A DNA stretch of 64,000 nucleotides from Margaritispora aquatica (Eukaryota; Ascomycota; Leotiomycetes; Helotiales; Discinellaceae), in contig VJWN01000002.1 in the NCBI GenBank assembly GCA_007644065.1, forward strand, positions 1,451,831 through 1,515,830, in the 5' to 3' direction. The notes under the pieces were generated by a model. The model made no database searches. It was given only the letters and a program-made list of their open reading frames with translations, and was not told where the DNA came from. Below are positions 1 to 13,358 of this stretch, piece after piece; the stretch's first letter is position 1; each line of letters begins with the position of its first letter. Position numbers and translations under genes: made by a program.

Positions 1-3000
1 TGTTTCTGTGCTGTGCTGGGCTGTACTTTGTCCTCTTTTTCTTTTCCTTTGTAGTTTTCTTCCAGCTAGATAGCTACGTACCTGTGGGTCACATTCCCAA
101 CCGCTAGGTACGTAGGCTTCCAGGTTGTGTATATTGTACTATACCGTAGGTACGTATACCAGTACGTCTTGCTCCCGATGCTTTGGGACTGGTATAGCAC
201 AAGCAAGCACAGCATCACACATCGTGCAGTCTCCTCTCTTTTCTTCTTCACTCCCCTCTCATTCTCCTCTCCTGGTTCCCGCTCATGTGGTCCTCTCAAA
301 GCTAAGACTGGTATCACGTTACCTGTCCAGCTGCCTTGGCGGGGTACAAGCCCCCAGCTCAAAGGAACGCAAAGCATCCGGCAAAAACAACAATACTACC
401 CAATCGAGTCAGAAACCTACCTTGGCAAAAGCCTACCTCCTCTAGGCAATCAGAGGAATAACTTGACTCTTGGCGTACTGGACACACACCCCCTTTCCTC
501 ATCCGATCCCTTGCACCCTACTCTGTTCAACTCTTGGTGCGTGCCCCACTGTATCACAGTTTGGACTCCACTTCATTTTCTCCCCTGGAGCGCCACTAGC
601 ACTAGTACACCACCACCTCGGCATCCTAGTCGTGAATCCGTGAATCAGGAGCGCCACGCCGTCATTGTCCAACCTCACTTCACTGGGTTGGGTGCAAAGG
701 AAGACTGCTTCCACCTCCTACTCTATGCGAACTTTGACATGCCCAAACAGAAATCGCATAGCCGTGACACAACAACACCATACCAATCCAAGCACCATTA
801 TTCGGGCCTCGTATTTTCTCAACCGCAATTCTGACCAACTGCGACGAGTATAGATAACGAATTCCCCTCATTTACATCATTGAAGAGAAGCACGGAGGTG
901 GACCCTTAGAACTGTAATAAGCCATACCGTCAAAAGAGGGTACCTCTCGTTCCACTCGTCTGCATTGACTTCAGAGAACGATGAGCTGCGATAATGTTCT
1001 TGCGAGCCTCCCATCGACAGGTAAGATAGATAGTAGTGACGTGAAGGAGAGGCGGCAGAAGAAGAGCGCGCTTGACGGAATGGCTTGCATGCGTGCTTGC
1101 GCGATGATGGGGAAACCGTTACAGAGGCTTCCTCTGGTGCCAAATATTGTTTGACGATGATGTCCATTTCTGCTCGCCATATGTAAATTTGATATTGATA
1201 CCCGTGAAGAGTAGTAGATGAAGTTGGGCGCAGTGGCAGTGCAGTGCAGCATCCGTCCGTGACTACGGATGAAGGCAAACACTTGCTCGGTATTGAATTC
1301 CAAGAATATGTCCTCAGGGTCTCCAGCCTAAACAAGAGCACCTTCCATATCTCTTCTAGTACCCGTAGATAGTTCGTGGGTACTTACAATGGGAACGTAC
1401 TTTGTACGGTCTAAAAATGTGAAAAAAAGGCAAAACAAAGCGATTAGATGAACCACTTGGAACAATCCCATGTATCAAAAACACAATCAGCCAGCGCCAT
1501 CTCTAACCAAACACAGGTAACAACGAGACGAGGGCAAAAACATGAAATCATACTCAAACCGACTAGAAGCCCAAATAACGAATAAAATCGGGACAAGACC
1601 TCCGCCTTTTCATTATTACCTTACTCTTACCTCGCTCTCTTCACCCACTACTCACCTCCTTTCACCCACGGGAATACGTGCTACTCGTACTAATTCCCTC
1701 CTCGCTGGCCCGACGCCGGGGATATTGTCATCCGAAATTCATGCCTTGTTGCCCTACCTTACCCAGGGTGTGTTTCATGTTTCGACCACCCGGGGTGGCA
1801 AAAAAAATGCCGAATGACGAGTGTGTATCCACTTCCACCTCACCTCTCACTGCGACCAACCCAGCAGCTCGTGAGTCGTGAACTTCAACATTGTGGAGCA
1901 CCCAAAAGACAAGGCGCCGGTAATGGTGGTGATGGAGATGGGTGATGGTGGTGAGGAGAGGGAATTGATATGACGCAGGGACCAGGACCAGGACCAACCA
2001 GCAAGAACAAACCTTGGACTTACTTTCCAACGGTGTCCTGCTCTGCTCTGCCGTGATTGAGCTGTGAGTTAATCGTACCGTCCCATGTTTCGCGCAAATG
2101 TGTAGGGTAGAAGACAGGATATCCCATCCTAGCCTATCACCACACACCGAAAGACGTCAACGGTGTGGGAGTGGCATCCAGTTGAATTCGCGCGGTGCTG
2201 CGTAGGGCGGATCTTGGTCACGGGATCGATCGATCTGGTTTCCAGTTTTGTGCTCCTGGAGGTGCTCCTTGTGGTGTCTTTGGGGGTTGTGCTGCTCCTG
2301 GTCCTGGTACTGGTCCTGGTCCGTCCCACTTTTGACAATGTACCTAATCGTCCAGGGTATGTATGTATGCAAACGGTGTGCGTTGTGTCTGTGAGTGTGA
2401 ATGAGGAAAATGAGGCGTAAAGGCGTAAAGGCTTAGACTCGAGTGAGTGGTAGATATTCCACGACAGCGGAATGAAATGGAAAGAATGAATAGTGAGCTG
2501 TTCAAACAACAGCAGTTAATTCCCTACTGCTCCTTCTCCCCGATCCTCAAACTTGAAATGAGACAAAGCGAAGTGAGGTAAGGCTGATGAGATTTCGACG
2601 CAAGACGCAACCTCTCCATTCCCATTCATCCACTCATCCAAGAAGGTATTGGCATGGAAGTCTGTAAATAGCATCCTATCATCCAACCTATCGTCCAACC
2701 ATTCAAGCCTTCGCAGGGCGGAGCATAAGGTAGACAGACATCTGGGGTTGAGACTAAACGATGAAAGCAAATGAAACTATGAAACAGAGATGATCGTTAC
2801 TCTTCCCGTCAATCAGTCAATCAGTCAGGTGAAGGCGAAGGTGAGGTGAGCCGGATCATCACTTCGAGAAAGGGAGTCAAAACGGAGCTGTCAGTGATGA
2901 TCCTTTCTTGGATTGGATGGCAGCTTGGGCGTATTCTGTACGCGGTGTCAATTCGTTGTTTTGAAATGAACATAATTTCCGGCATAGAGTCGTAGAATAA

Positions 3001-3811
3001 TGAGGGTTGAATATTGCTCAGAATTGACGTTGCGACTTGAGGAGAAAGAGGGCTGTTTTCAAGGTTGAATTGATTAACTTAACATTATCTAAGTCGTAGT
3101 GACTGTAACTCTATTTCCCTTCTGTCCATCCTTTCCAATTCCATTCCAATTCAACCTCCAGCCAGGAAACTAAATAGCCATCCAGCCTTTCTCTCATCTA
3201 TCTTCTTCGTACCATGGGTATATATAACGAGAGTGTCGGAAAAGCCAAAAACGAAATCCACCCTTGCCTTTCCCTTTCCATTCCATTTCCCATCCCAGCT
3301 ACTCATACATAAATACAATCCCCAACCCCTAGAAACGCCCGTGCAAAAAGTTTTCCCATAGATATCCCTTCCACCCATACGTGTATGTTGAGCAGAAATG
3401 TCGACTCAAAATGACAGTGAGAAAAGAACCCTCCCAATTCCATCGTCTAAAAGCCAAAAAAAAAGGATTAAAACCACCCTATATTCAAACACGCAAGGTA
3501 AAAGCCACCAAGCTAAACGCAAACCACGATGCGACTTGGATATTCAGAAATAAACGCAGCGCAGGCCAGGGATATCGCGCACAAATCCAACCACCGACCG
3601 ATATAGGACCAGAAGACGACGACGATGACAGATGAACGACTTTTGGTGGACACTGCCATTCGTGAGGGCGAAGGCGACGAATATAGAACATTCGTAGAAA
3701 TCTAGTCGTGTGAAAGAAAAAAAAAACTGGGGCGAACAATCGGATCGGATCAAGCACTTTCTTCTTCGTCCCTTCTAGCAAAAACCCCAAAAGTGTTCCC
3801 TTGGGATTTTT
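1..3811. other. Gene-poor left flank
   Basis: No coding region is recognisable on either strand. The open frames here, up to 235 codons at 127-834, have low-complexity, pyrimidine-driven composition (runs of Ser, Pro, Leu and Thr) and no family resemblance. The stretch holds GTAC-centred short palindromes near 105-160 and a GGACCA/TGGTCC inverted repeat (1979-1996 and 2296-2322). Its right end is probably the 3' untranslated region of the C2H2 gene that ends at 3812. It may also contain promoter or leader sequence of a gene beyond the left edge. Confidence 0.5.
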
Positions 3812-5049
3812 TTAGTCGTCCGAGTGGTGATCTTCGGAACCCGCTTCGGATCGTGCCTCACCCTTGTGTACTTTTCGGTGGCGGCGAAGATTGGACACGA
3901 CAGAAAAGTGGCGTCCACAACCTTCAACTTCGCAAGAGAATGCTACACCAAAAATTAGTTTTCAGAGAAATTACTGCTTCAATTAATTGACTTACGCTTT
4001 TCTCCGGTATGGCTGTACATGTGTGTTTGTAGCGAGCTGGGCCTTGTAAACCTCTTGTCGCACACCTTGCACTTGTGTTTCTTCTGTGTACTTGACGAGA
4101 CCTTGGAACTGAATTGACCCATCATCGACTGTGGTGCAGGAGGCGCACCACCATTGAGCAGACCAGATGGCCGCGGTAATGTCCTTGATGAAACTGATTC
4201 GATATCGGATCCTGCGTAATCGCTAACAGAAGAGTCGACTGATCCACCGAAGTATGGATAGTTGCTTGTCGAAGATATGGATGAACTGCTCGAATGCGCT
4301 CCAGGAAATCCGTAAGAGTCCCCCGAACCCCTTCCTGCTCTTGCTTGTGTACCATAGATATTGCGAGGCGTCGTTTGGCTCATCGCAATCATCCCCCTGC
4401 TAGCATCAATGGCATCGCCAAAAGTTCTTGATGCGTCGGCTTGCATGCCTCTGTCATTGAAGTCAATAAGGGAGTTCTGGCGGTGGTGCTGGTGTGGTTC
4501 TTCCAAGAGGTCGAAAAAAGAATTTGAGGATACTGACGGTTGTGACATTCGTCTTGCATTATCTTGTTGTTGCTGCTGCTGAATCGCATACGTGGAGCGA
4601 ATAGGAGCTGGTACATAGCCCATGGACTCATAAGGTGAGGGCGAAGGGGCATATGTGTTGTGTACAGGTGAAGCAGCACTCGAGTAAGTCGCTTCGGTGC
4701 CATAACCCGTTGCCACAGGACGATGTGGGCTCAGCAAATCTTGCGACATGGTGAGTAAATCCTGCCCGTACACATCCGTCAAGAGAGGGCTACCTGCTGA
4801 TGCCGCGGTAATTGGTACGCTGGCATATGATCCCATGGATGCATTGCTGTTCAGGCGCGAAGACTGCTGTTTAGACATGTCGATGCCCAAGTTGTGGTTG
4901 GTGTTTTGCGTCGAAGCATAGAGGCTATGGCTTTGCGCAGGTGACGATGTCGCCGCCCATGGGTTGGTGAACAGTGGACTGGTAGAATAAGGCATGTGGT
5001 CGAAGTTCATGCCGCCAAACCGTTGTTGATTGTCGATAGTCATAGTCAT
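3812..5049 (-). CDS. flbC: C2H2 zinc-finger transcription factor, FlbC-like
   Basis: Two exons, 5049-3996 and 3942-3812, with a 53-nt GT-AG intron that splits the linker between the fingers, give 394 residues. The joined C-terminus carries two tandem C2H2 fingers. Finger 1 is C327-x2-C330-x12-H343-x3-H347 and contains RFTRPSSLQTHMYSH. Finger 2 is C355-x4-C360-x12-H373-x3-H377 and contains GRHFSVVSNLRRH. They are joined by a canonical HTGEKPF linker. The rest is Ser/Gln/Pro-rich and apparently disordered, with one short poly-Gln run. C-terminal fingers in a protein of this size match the FlbC (flb-3) family, which activates the conidiation cascade in Aspergillus; that role is inferred here. 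I chose the start MTMTIDNQ. An in-frame ATG 21 codons upstream (5112) is possible but looks like leader. More than 8 kb without a recognisable gene lies upstream. Confidence 0.82.
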
Positions 5050-8000
5050 CTTCTGTCTACTAGCTGCTTGATGTCGAAGAAGAAAGAGACGATGTGATAA
5101 TATCACGTCCAAGAGTAGAAGATAGTTTCAAAGATATGTTGATCCAATGCAAGATCCCGAGTAAAGTATCGTGTGAGTACCGACAGGAATGTTTCGTATG
5201 AAGACGGAGAGACGATCAATCTGAACTTGACGGGGTGATCAGCGTTCTTATGTGCTTGTCGATGCACAAGAACGAGGAAGACAAGACCGGGGGGTGTGGT
5301 TGGTTACTTGTCTTTGACTGGGGTGTTTTCAAAGTTTTTAACTCTGATTCGCTTGGAAGATGGTGGAGAGAGTGGTTTTGGAGCTGCTGCTTTCTAAACC
5401 CTGAGGTATTGTAGTTGTAGGTGGGGCGTTGTATGCTCTGTGATGTCTCGAGGAAAGATCGACACCATATATCTTTTTTTATGGAGTATGTCTTCCTTGC
5501 GGATGTGGATATGCGAAGCCAGCAAATCGTGGAAATGGAGTCAAAAAGCCGTGCCTTTTGAGATTAAGCTCAGTAGATGATTTCCACTTCAAGAGTAGTG
5601 AAGCTGTCAAAGATGTTCCGGCAGTGAGAGATGATCGGCTGGTATCAAAGTGCCAAAGGTTGAGGAGTGTGTACGCGAGATCGACAGGTTCAACTTATGA
5701 ACAAGGCGATGATCAGAGGCCACGAGCGTTTGAGGTCTTTATGGTGTCGGGTGATTGGTTTTCAATTCTGGTTAACTTTTGCCTTGTTGAAGATTGTGAG
5801 GAGGATTGTAAAAACACTGGCAAATGTGAGGATGAGGGAAGTATATGGATGATCATTAAGCGGGGGGGCAAACGATCTTTACATAAGATTCTTCACTAGG
5901 GTAGGGGTTGCTTGTATGTGCTATCTATGATGATGGAGGACGAACAGGGATGGGGGATCTGTAAACAAAACCCCCGAGTAGCTCACTGACGGGGGGGAGG
6001 GAGGCTTTAGGCACGGTAGTTTGACTAGGCCAAGAGCAAAATTGTAGCGCGAAAAAGAGTCTAAAAATCAACAGCCACACTAACAAGCGAGGATTCACAA
6101 TAAAGATGACTAGCAAAAGCATCCGAACTTGCTTGTAAAGTGACAAGATGATAGTAACAGAAGTAAAAGCTAAAAGATCCCGGTGATATCCCCAAGCAGG
6201 ATTGGGCAAGTGTTTGATGGGAAACGGGGGAGACACACCGATTTGCTACAGAAATAAACAAAAGTACCAAGCACTCAGTATATTTTCTTTGCACTTACTT
6301 GGGTGTGTAAAAGATGCGGGCTGAAGCTCAAGGCTGTTAAATCAAAGGGGGTTTTAGGCGTACCTAGGCATAGTAGTTGGCTTCAGACTAAAGACGCCTT
6401 CACTAACGGGTGTGCTCGTTTCTTTGTGTGAGAGACAAGGCGGAAGCAGTCCGGGTTGTTTTGAGCCTTTCAAGATTGTTTGGTTCGGACCAGTGAATAA
6501 GACCTCAAGACGCCACTTCCGCCATAGCGTCGGCGAATAGGAAAAGGGATAGTGGAAAAATAATGCAAAAGAGCTTTAAACCTAAAGTAGTCTGCCGACC
6601 AAGGGAGTGTCTGTAGTGAATACTGAGGGGCCACCAAGTGACCGAGGACAAACCCAAAGGGCCAAAGGGCCAAAGGGCACCACCACCACAAGGGGTAGGG
6701 TGGGAAAATAGTAGAGCCTGAGCAAAAGCGGGTGGCTATTGAAATGGACTTCAAGCGGACTAGTTTATTGCTGGGAATGACAGCTGCTGGAATTGTAAAG
6801 GGCATGAAATTGGAAATAGTATGTACCACAAAACGAATATTTCGACCATACCCGTCTCAGCATTCTGGCGATGGGCATGCCAGTATCCAGATCAGATTAA
6901 ATTCCGTGACAATAAAACTTGTAAGTAAACACTTGCTTAGTAGATAGTTGTCCGTGAGTGGTGCCTTACCTAAGGTATCGTTGGGTTCCGGGAATGCCAT
7001 ACACGGTATTTCGAGGAACATACGACTGTCACACCGTAGAAACAAGTTAGTTAGTTTGCCATACCATGGCCCGCATGAATATGGGCAAGATTGAACTACC
7101 TATGATGGCATACCTAATTAACCTGTGTACCTTAGGTACCTAGGGTAAAGAAAGTACTGCGGATTGCTGAGGAGTAAGGAGAGACAGATGATGATGTGGT
7201 GTGGCCGTGGACTGCTTCACCAATCAACAGTTGTTTAGCTGATAGGTTAGGTAGGTCCTGTACCGTTGGTTATTTTGGGTCTTCCGAACAGATTTCAAGA
7301 TCTTTGGGGGTGTCGGGGAACCAAGACAAGCGACGGTGATAGGTTGGCAAGATAGTAGAGTGGAGCTCTGATGAGCCCTCCCCTCCCCTCCCCTCTCCGA
7401 TGGGTACTGGAGATATCGTAGTGGAGACCAGCAAAGTGTGCACAGTGATTCAATGGCTGTAGACAGGCTTGCTCACTGGCTGAGAGCCCAAATCTGAGGA
7501 ATCTGAATGAGGTTGTGTGTGCTGGATTTTGGGGGGGGGGGGGCTTTGGGCTTGGGCTTCAGATCTTGCCCCCAAGGTCTGACGGACGGACCAAGTGGAG
7601 TTGCGAGGCGTCAGTGGCTGTCATTATTGTCCAATAGAACCTGACGGGAGACCACACTCCAAGGAGTGCAGGAGTGCAGGAGTGCTCGAGTGAACTGTCA
7701 TTGAACGTGCCAAGAGCCAAGAGCCAAGAATTACATGCCAAGAACCAATGGGTCACGGGGTTCATATCTCCTTTTTGATGAGTTCAAGACCCCTACTACC
7801 CTCCTTTAAGGCCAATGGAAGTCATGCCAAGAACCGAAAATATGTATGTAGATTGATGCGCTTCAAAGCAAATCATTCATAGCTGTGTTGAGCATTACGA
7901 GGTAAAGTCTTACATCCAATGCGCTCCCGCAATTGCGCCTTGCCCTTGAGAATGGCTATCACAATACATATCTATGTTGGGTGTTAGATGTCAAAATCTG

Positions 8001-11000
8001 ATAACAAACAAAGGCCCTATTATCAAGCCTCTTTTGAGGCCATGAAAGACATATTGCTTTTGCTCGATCTTCAAATTGCTGAAAAGAGACAGACAAGTTG
8101 CGCTCAGACCTCGGTGGCGCTTCGGAGCTTGCTGGGCATGCTAGGGAGCTCATAATGAGTATTCTGCGCCTGGGAGACCTGGCTTTGGAGTGAAGCGCCT
8201 TTCGGTAGATGGCGTGTGGGGAAGATGGTTCAAGCCAGAGGAAGAGACTATATCAAAGTTAAAGAAAACATGAATCAGTCGAACGAATCATAATTCTATG
8301 AGAAACACGACACCTATTCAAATATTGCGCTCCAGTACCCACGCCGTGAACAGGTATCCTAGGACACCGCGTGAAATTCAATCTGGCACTTTCTGCTCAA
8401 CTATCGCATTCCGGCATGAGTCGTGAAGCAGATCACTTTCAAGATTGCTGGGCGAAGCTTGCTGTCCAAAGGATAACGGTAGAAGACCATCCCAATTGTA
8501 ATGTGTTGCTGTTAAAAACAACAGCTGAGCTTTGTTGGGAGCATGAACAGGCCATTGCCAGTCACCTCTTGGCGTGATATTGTTCTTGCATCGACATCTT
8601 GAGAAAGCTGGCTATCTTGAACTTGGCATTGCTTTTTCTGTTTGGAGGCTTGGTTGCCATTTTTCTTAAGCCGCTCGGGGGTTCATCCGATCCAGTCAAG
8701 TCTGTGCGCACAGTACTGTTTTCCCCAGCTGATGGCGTCTGTCTCTCTCCGCTTCCGATCAAAACTAATAATAACTGCAGCACTTTTGAGACCATTTTGA
8801 ATGAGACTCGCACTCATAGATAACGAGGATGAAATAATGCCTATCGAAAGATCCGTCTACGAGAGTATGCTTGGAAGGAAATGCAGAGCGACTAAGCCAG
8901 AGATTAGGATAAAACGCTAAGGTATTCAAGACCTTGGTGCTTGGTCCAGCGTGTACATCTTTGATGAAGGAAGAATGTAACCGTCTTTTGAGAAGGTATG
9001 TAAGTGATGGAATTGTTTCTTGCGCCGTGGCGTTGGCTAGTATAATGCCAAGCCAATATGAGCCGGTTATTCTGGTTCTTTCATTGGAGGAGGAGTCACA
9101 GTACATTCATTGCGAAATCTGGTGGCGCCCTTCTTCTATGTATGATTGCGTCGATGTCTCAAGGTCTGTTTATCAGATCGAAGTCAGGAGTGACCACCAA
9201 GTAGGTTGCGAAAAGCAAAACTAAGACACTCTAGCAACATCTCTAAATTACAGAATTCCTTATTCTTGACTGCGCTGCGAGCCTTCAACAAAGAATGGGG
9301 AAATGACCAAAAGCAGGTCGGAAGCCCGACTCCGTTACAGTGGTCGTCAAGAACCTTGAGATTTGTTTAAACTTTGCGCTTTTCGAATGCCGCCCGGATC
9401 GACGTGTCTCCCGGTATTAGATCCAATTATTAGCGGTAAGCTCAAGGGGGCACAGCATGATTTAGCTTGAGGTTCGACAGATTGAATTATTTCAGCCTTC
9501 CTCGGCTCTTCCGCATATCCAACTCTTCTATGTTTGCGTCGATGTTACTGTAGCAAGTCTTAGGTTGTCATAATCACGCAAGCAAGTGCAAGCCACCGCA
9601 GCAAGAGCCATACCTTATTTTCACCTCACCACTTTTCCATTCCGTTGCCCTTTGTCCAGTGCTCGAGTGTTGCGATCATGAGGTGAGCAGGAAGCGTTTG
9701 AGAAGCCAATGTGAATACAAATACAAATAATATGGGATTTCCAAGTGCCGTGATGATTTGAATACCAGAGAGATTGAGAGACAACCCTTCCTAATGGTTA
9801 ACTATCGATGAGGGTAAGGGTGAGGCTCCAGAAAAAAGGCCTCCCTCCCGACTATTGTGGCATATAGTAGATGTAGTTTTAGTTTTGCAATTTTGGAGTG
9901 CAAACTAAATGTGACCCCACGTTATGGTTCAATTCCTATGGAGATGGAGTAACTGTATTCATCACAAGAAAGACCATGCTCGTCTGATTCATCGAATGTG
10001 AATGAGAAGGTCAAAGCCAATGGTGTTAATGGTGTCGGCAGTGAGGTGAGGTTGGGTTGGGTTGAGTTGGGTTGGGTATTGATAACAAAAATGCGGACTT
10101 GAGAATCCTTTTTGGATCTCTCGATCCTGTCATTCGAGATACTCCCACTCGAGTACTCCTCTCTCAGATTTCCTCGTCCCGCTATGTCAACCAAAGTCAA
10201 AGTCAACCAAAAGTCGAAGCAATAGCATTGTGGTGGTGACCAATCACATAAGCCCGGAGAGTCTTATCCTTTCTCAATTGGAGTAATTGAACCTTGTCGT
10301 TTCCTCTTTTCCCTTGGCCCTTGCTGCATTATAGGTCCAAGGATGCATCAAGCAGGTCGGCATATGCATATGCACCTGCATTTTAAGGTACGGCAAGTGT
10401 GCTAACCCTTGACCTTGACCGCTGTTGATAGCAGTCTTCCTAAGTTGCTATCCCTATCCCTACTTCTATTCCTATTCCTAATCCGATCCCGTCATCTTGA
10501 ACTCTGACTTTGTGACTTCAAAATTGTTGAGTCGAAGAGCCGAGAAATATCTTAAGAATTACGAATCTTAGCTTTAGAGGTTCATAGGAGTCTGTTCGTT
10601 TCCTCAGCAAAAACTGTCTGATCATCATGATGCCGCACTGCGGCTTCAACCGTCCAACCGCCCAACGTTGAAAATCTGAATCAAATTTCGTGCTCGACAA
10701 TCGAGGTTCTGCCTCAGTTTCTGAGGCCGCTATAGAGTTTGCGCTCGATCCTCACCCCCGAAATGTCATCTCAACTCTGCTCGTGACGTCTGAGCCAAAA
10801 GCTCACGCCTTCATAACTCCACAACCGCTGTACGGACGTCCTCCGCTCCAAGCCTTCAGCAACCTCTCGGAGGGTTGACTCGCCTCAAAGTAGCCAACCC
10901 AACTCCATGAAGAGGAGATACAGAGATAGCGCTCTCAGTCTCATCAATCAATAGCTCCCATCGATGCCAATATGTCTAACATGCGTAGAGCGTCTTCCTG

Positions 11001-11345
11001 AGAGAAGCCTGCAAGCCACCAAATGTTGCAAAATACCACTAACACCAACGCAAAAGGACCCTGATGGACTTTGCAGTTTGTATGCAGCCAACTGCGACTG
11101 CAGATACGGGTATTTGAAAAGCTGGCTTGAGAGTTGAGAATGATCAATGCTAACGAATCATGTAAAAGGATCCCATCCAAGGATGGGGTTGCCAAAAGAT
11201 GAACACCTTTCTGACCTACCTGGTACGGTTGTCCGGCACATCAAACATAACCTTATACTACACCGCTGTAAAGTAGCTCGTGCGCTGGGGTGAAGACCTG
11301 TCAAAACCAGCTCGATAGATACACACCACTAAATAGGTCTTTGAG

Positions 11346-11363
11346 TAGGTAGGTACCTACCTA
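11346..11363. repeat. Perfect 18-bp palindrome TAGGTAGGTACCTACCTA
   Basis: Read directly, each half is TAGGTAGGT and its exact reverse complement. Related GTAC-centred palindromes occur at about 105-160, 7128-7145, 34440-34452, 56563-56577 and 60003-60030. No function can be assigned from sequence. Confidence 0.7.
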
Positions 11364-11580
11364 GACATCTACTCGCAAATTCAAGACGCCAGGATTAGAT
11401 ATTTCCTCATGGTGTGGTCCATCCATGCCCTACATTAGGAATGAAATGAAATTGACCTCAGGGAGAATTCATCGAGTATCGAATATCGAACATCGGCCGA
11501 GGAGTACGAATAATCTGCGGGGGGTCTCAAAGGCAAGAGGCAAGCCAAGTCATGACAGCAACTCACCAGTCACCCCCCTT

Positions 11581-11605
11581 CCCCCCCCCCCCCCCCCAAA
11601 AAAAA
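11581..11605. repeat. C17-A8 homopolymer junction
   Basis: Seventeen consecutive C residues are followed by eight A residues. This is a simple-sequence tract prone to length variation and sequencing error. No gene overlaps it. Confidence 0.8.
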
Positions 11606-12153
11606 GTCGGAGCTTTGAGACATCAGACGAAGCCTTCGGCTCTCATGCCAGCATCTTGTCCGTGCCAAAGCGAAACATACTCGCACCAGTCCATACCCTG
11701 AAGATCCACGTCAATGTCTTAATTCACGGCACTTACTCTTCAGGGAAATTGCACCCTGGTCTTAAGTCAAGTCAAGCCAAGCCAAGCCAAGCCCAACAGC
11801 AATTGCATTGTTGAAAGTGGTTTGGAGGTCTCTACTCTATTGACAATCAGATACAGTGCAGTACCTGTGAATGGACAAATTGAGAGAACACCATAATCGT
11901 GATCAGAATGTCCGCAAAACAAAGCATCGCCCAGCTTTCCAAGGTCTTAGCTGTCAATACGAAGATACTCAGCTCGAGCTCGTTCCTGTCAATCTCCCAC
12001 CTCCCGTTTCTTTACCCTTCCCTTCCCATGTAAATGCCGAAAATGAGGCGTACGCAGGACCGACCAACCATCGACAGCCTTGATGCCCCTCGATAGGCGT
12101 TGTCGCCATCCAAACAAGCAAAGCCTCAATTCAGCAGCAGCTATCCAACCGTG

Positions 12154-12178
12154 CCCTACCCTACCCTACCCTACCCTG
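12154..12178. repeat. CCCTA pentanucleotide array
   Basis: About four to five head-to-tail CCCTA units. The period is five, not the CCCTAA hexamer of fungal telomeres, so it is treated as a simple repeat. Confidence 0.75.
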
Positions 12179-13358
12179 CCGCGTCCCTTCCTCATATTTC
12201 TTCCTCCTCCCCTGAGCTATCGTATCTTGCCTCAGTAATTTCCCTCCTTCCAAACCCGGTTTTGGCTGGTCCTTGTCGTGACCTCGACAATGTGGGGGAT
12301 CATCTCCCTTGGGGTCCACATTTGGTTCAGTTGCCAAGCCAAAAAAGACAACCCACATCAAACTGGAGATCATTGGCCATGTCTCACACTCGAAACAAGC
12401 TACACGGCCGACTTCTCCTCCTTCTCCACCAGCACATCCCCGAGCTCCAAGATTCAAATCTCCCAGTCCCTAGCAGCAAAAAAAAAGCACAGAGCAGGTA
12501 GTAGTCCTCGCGCACAAACATATCTCTTGGCACCATCTGTTTCCTCGACGGTTCAGCCCATCGTCAGCCCGAGAAACATCCACCCGCCAAAACCGTTGAC
12601 GATCTACACATCTCACTTCTGAATTCAGTATTCCAATTGGACCTCCCCTCCTAAAAAGAGCTTATTTGATCTGAATCTCTCCGAGCATCTCGCCGAAGGC
12701 CAAGCCTAACGATAGAGGGAAGCCTCGTTTTTGGGGGGCGTGAAGAGCGCCAGTGATGGCAGCTGGTGAGTAAGTAAGCTGAGACAACCTTGGTGATTTC
12801 GATTTCGATCCTAATCGAGTGCAGTTCGAGCACTCAAGCACAGGGTAGGGAGAAATGAAAGAGATTGCTACTGCGCAAACCCACGAGGTGCTGATCAGTT
12901 GCCCAGGAGGAAAGAAAGAATCAAAAGTCCCCCCCCCACAATATACTTGTCAACCTGACTCGTGAATAGGAGACTTGATCACATCACGCCTGGCAAGACG
13001 AAAGACATGGACAAGATTGTCGGTGTAGAATTCAACGAGCGAAAGAATAGGAGAAGAGGCGTACACCGGCAATGTGACAAGGTAGACAATTCCTTTGACA
13101 TACTTGAGCACTTGCTCGCAAACCAAAACAGGTGCACAAGGACAAAATCAACAGAGTGAATGAATACATCGCTTGCATAATACAATTTTTCAAAATTCTC
13201 TTCCTTGGCTCCTTCGCTCGTGAGCATTTTGTTACACCCACGCGCCTATTCCAGATATCATACAGACAGATCAATGTGAATGTGTTGAAAAACGCCCGCT
13301 GAATGCCCTTACAATCCATCCCGAGACCGACCCAATTACCCTTCCTACCCAGTCTAGT

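Larger units (their letters stand above)
5050..13358. other. 8.3-kb stretch without recognisable genes
   Basis: The first part (5050 to about 5550) should be promoter and leader of the C2H2 gene. Beyond that I see only short open frames with no family resemblance, many of them initiated by non-ATG codons. Sequence features are a G13 run (7531-7543), GTAC-centred palindromes (7128-7145 and 11346-11363), a GTTGG-type repeat (10048-10078), a C17/A8 junction (11581-11605), a GTCAA/GCCAA repeat (11764-11793) and a CCCTA pentamer array (12154-12178). The last is not the fungal telomere hexamer. Long regulatory DNA, non-coding transcripts or eroded genes are all possible. Confidence 0.5.

Noticed and set aside
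127..834. 235-codon plus-strand frame near the left edge
   Set aside because: Does not look like a folded protein: composition follows the pyrimidine-rich DNA, there is no family resemblance, and other frames of similar look overlap it.
8599..8823. Frame resembling a signal-anchored small protein (RKLAILNLALLFLFGG)
   Set aside because: It begins with TTG, has no usable ATG or splice partner, and shows no family resemblance.
12154..12178. Telomere-like CCCTA array
   Set aside because: Period is five, not six, only four to five units, and it lies internally between ordinary genes.
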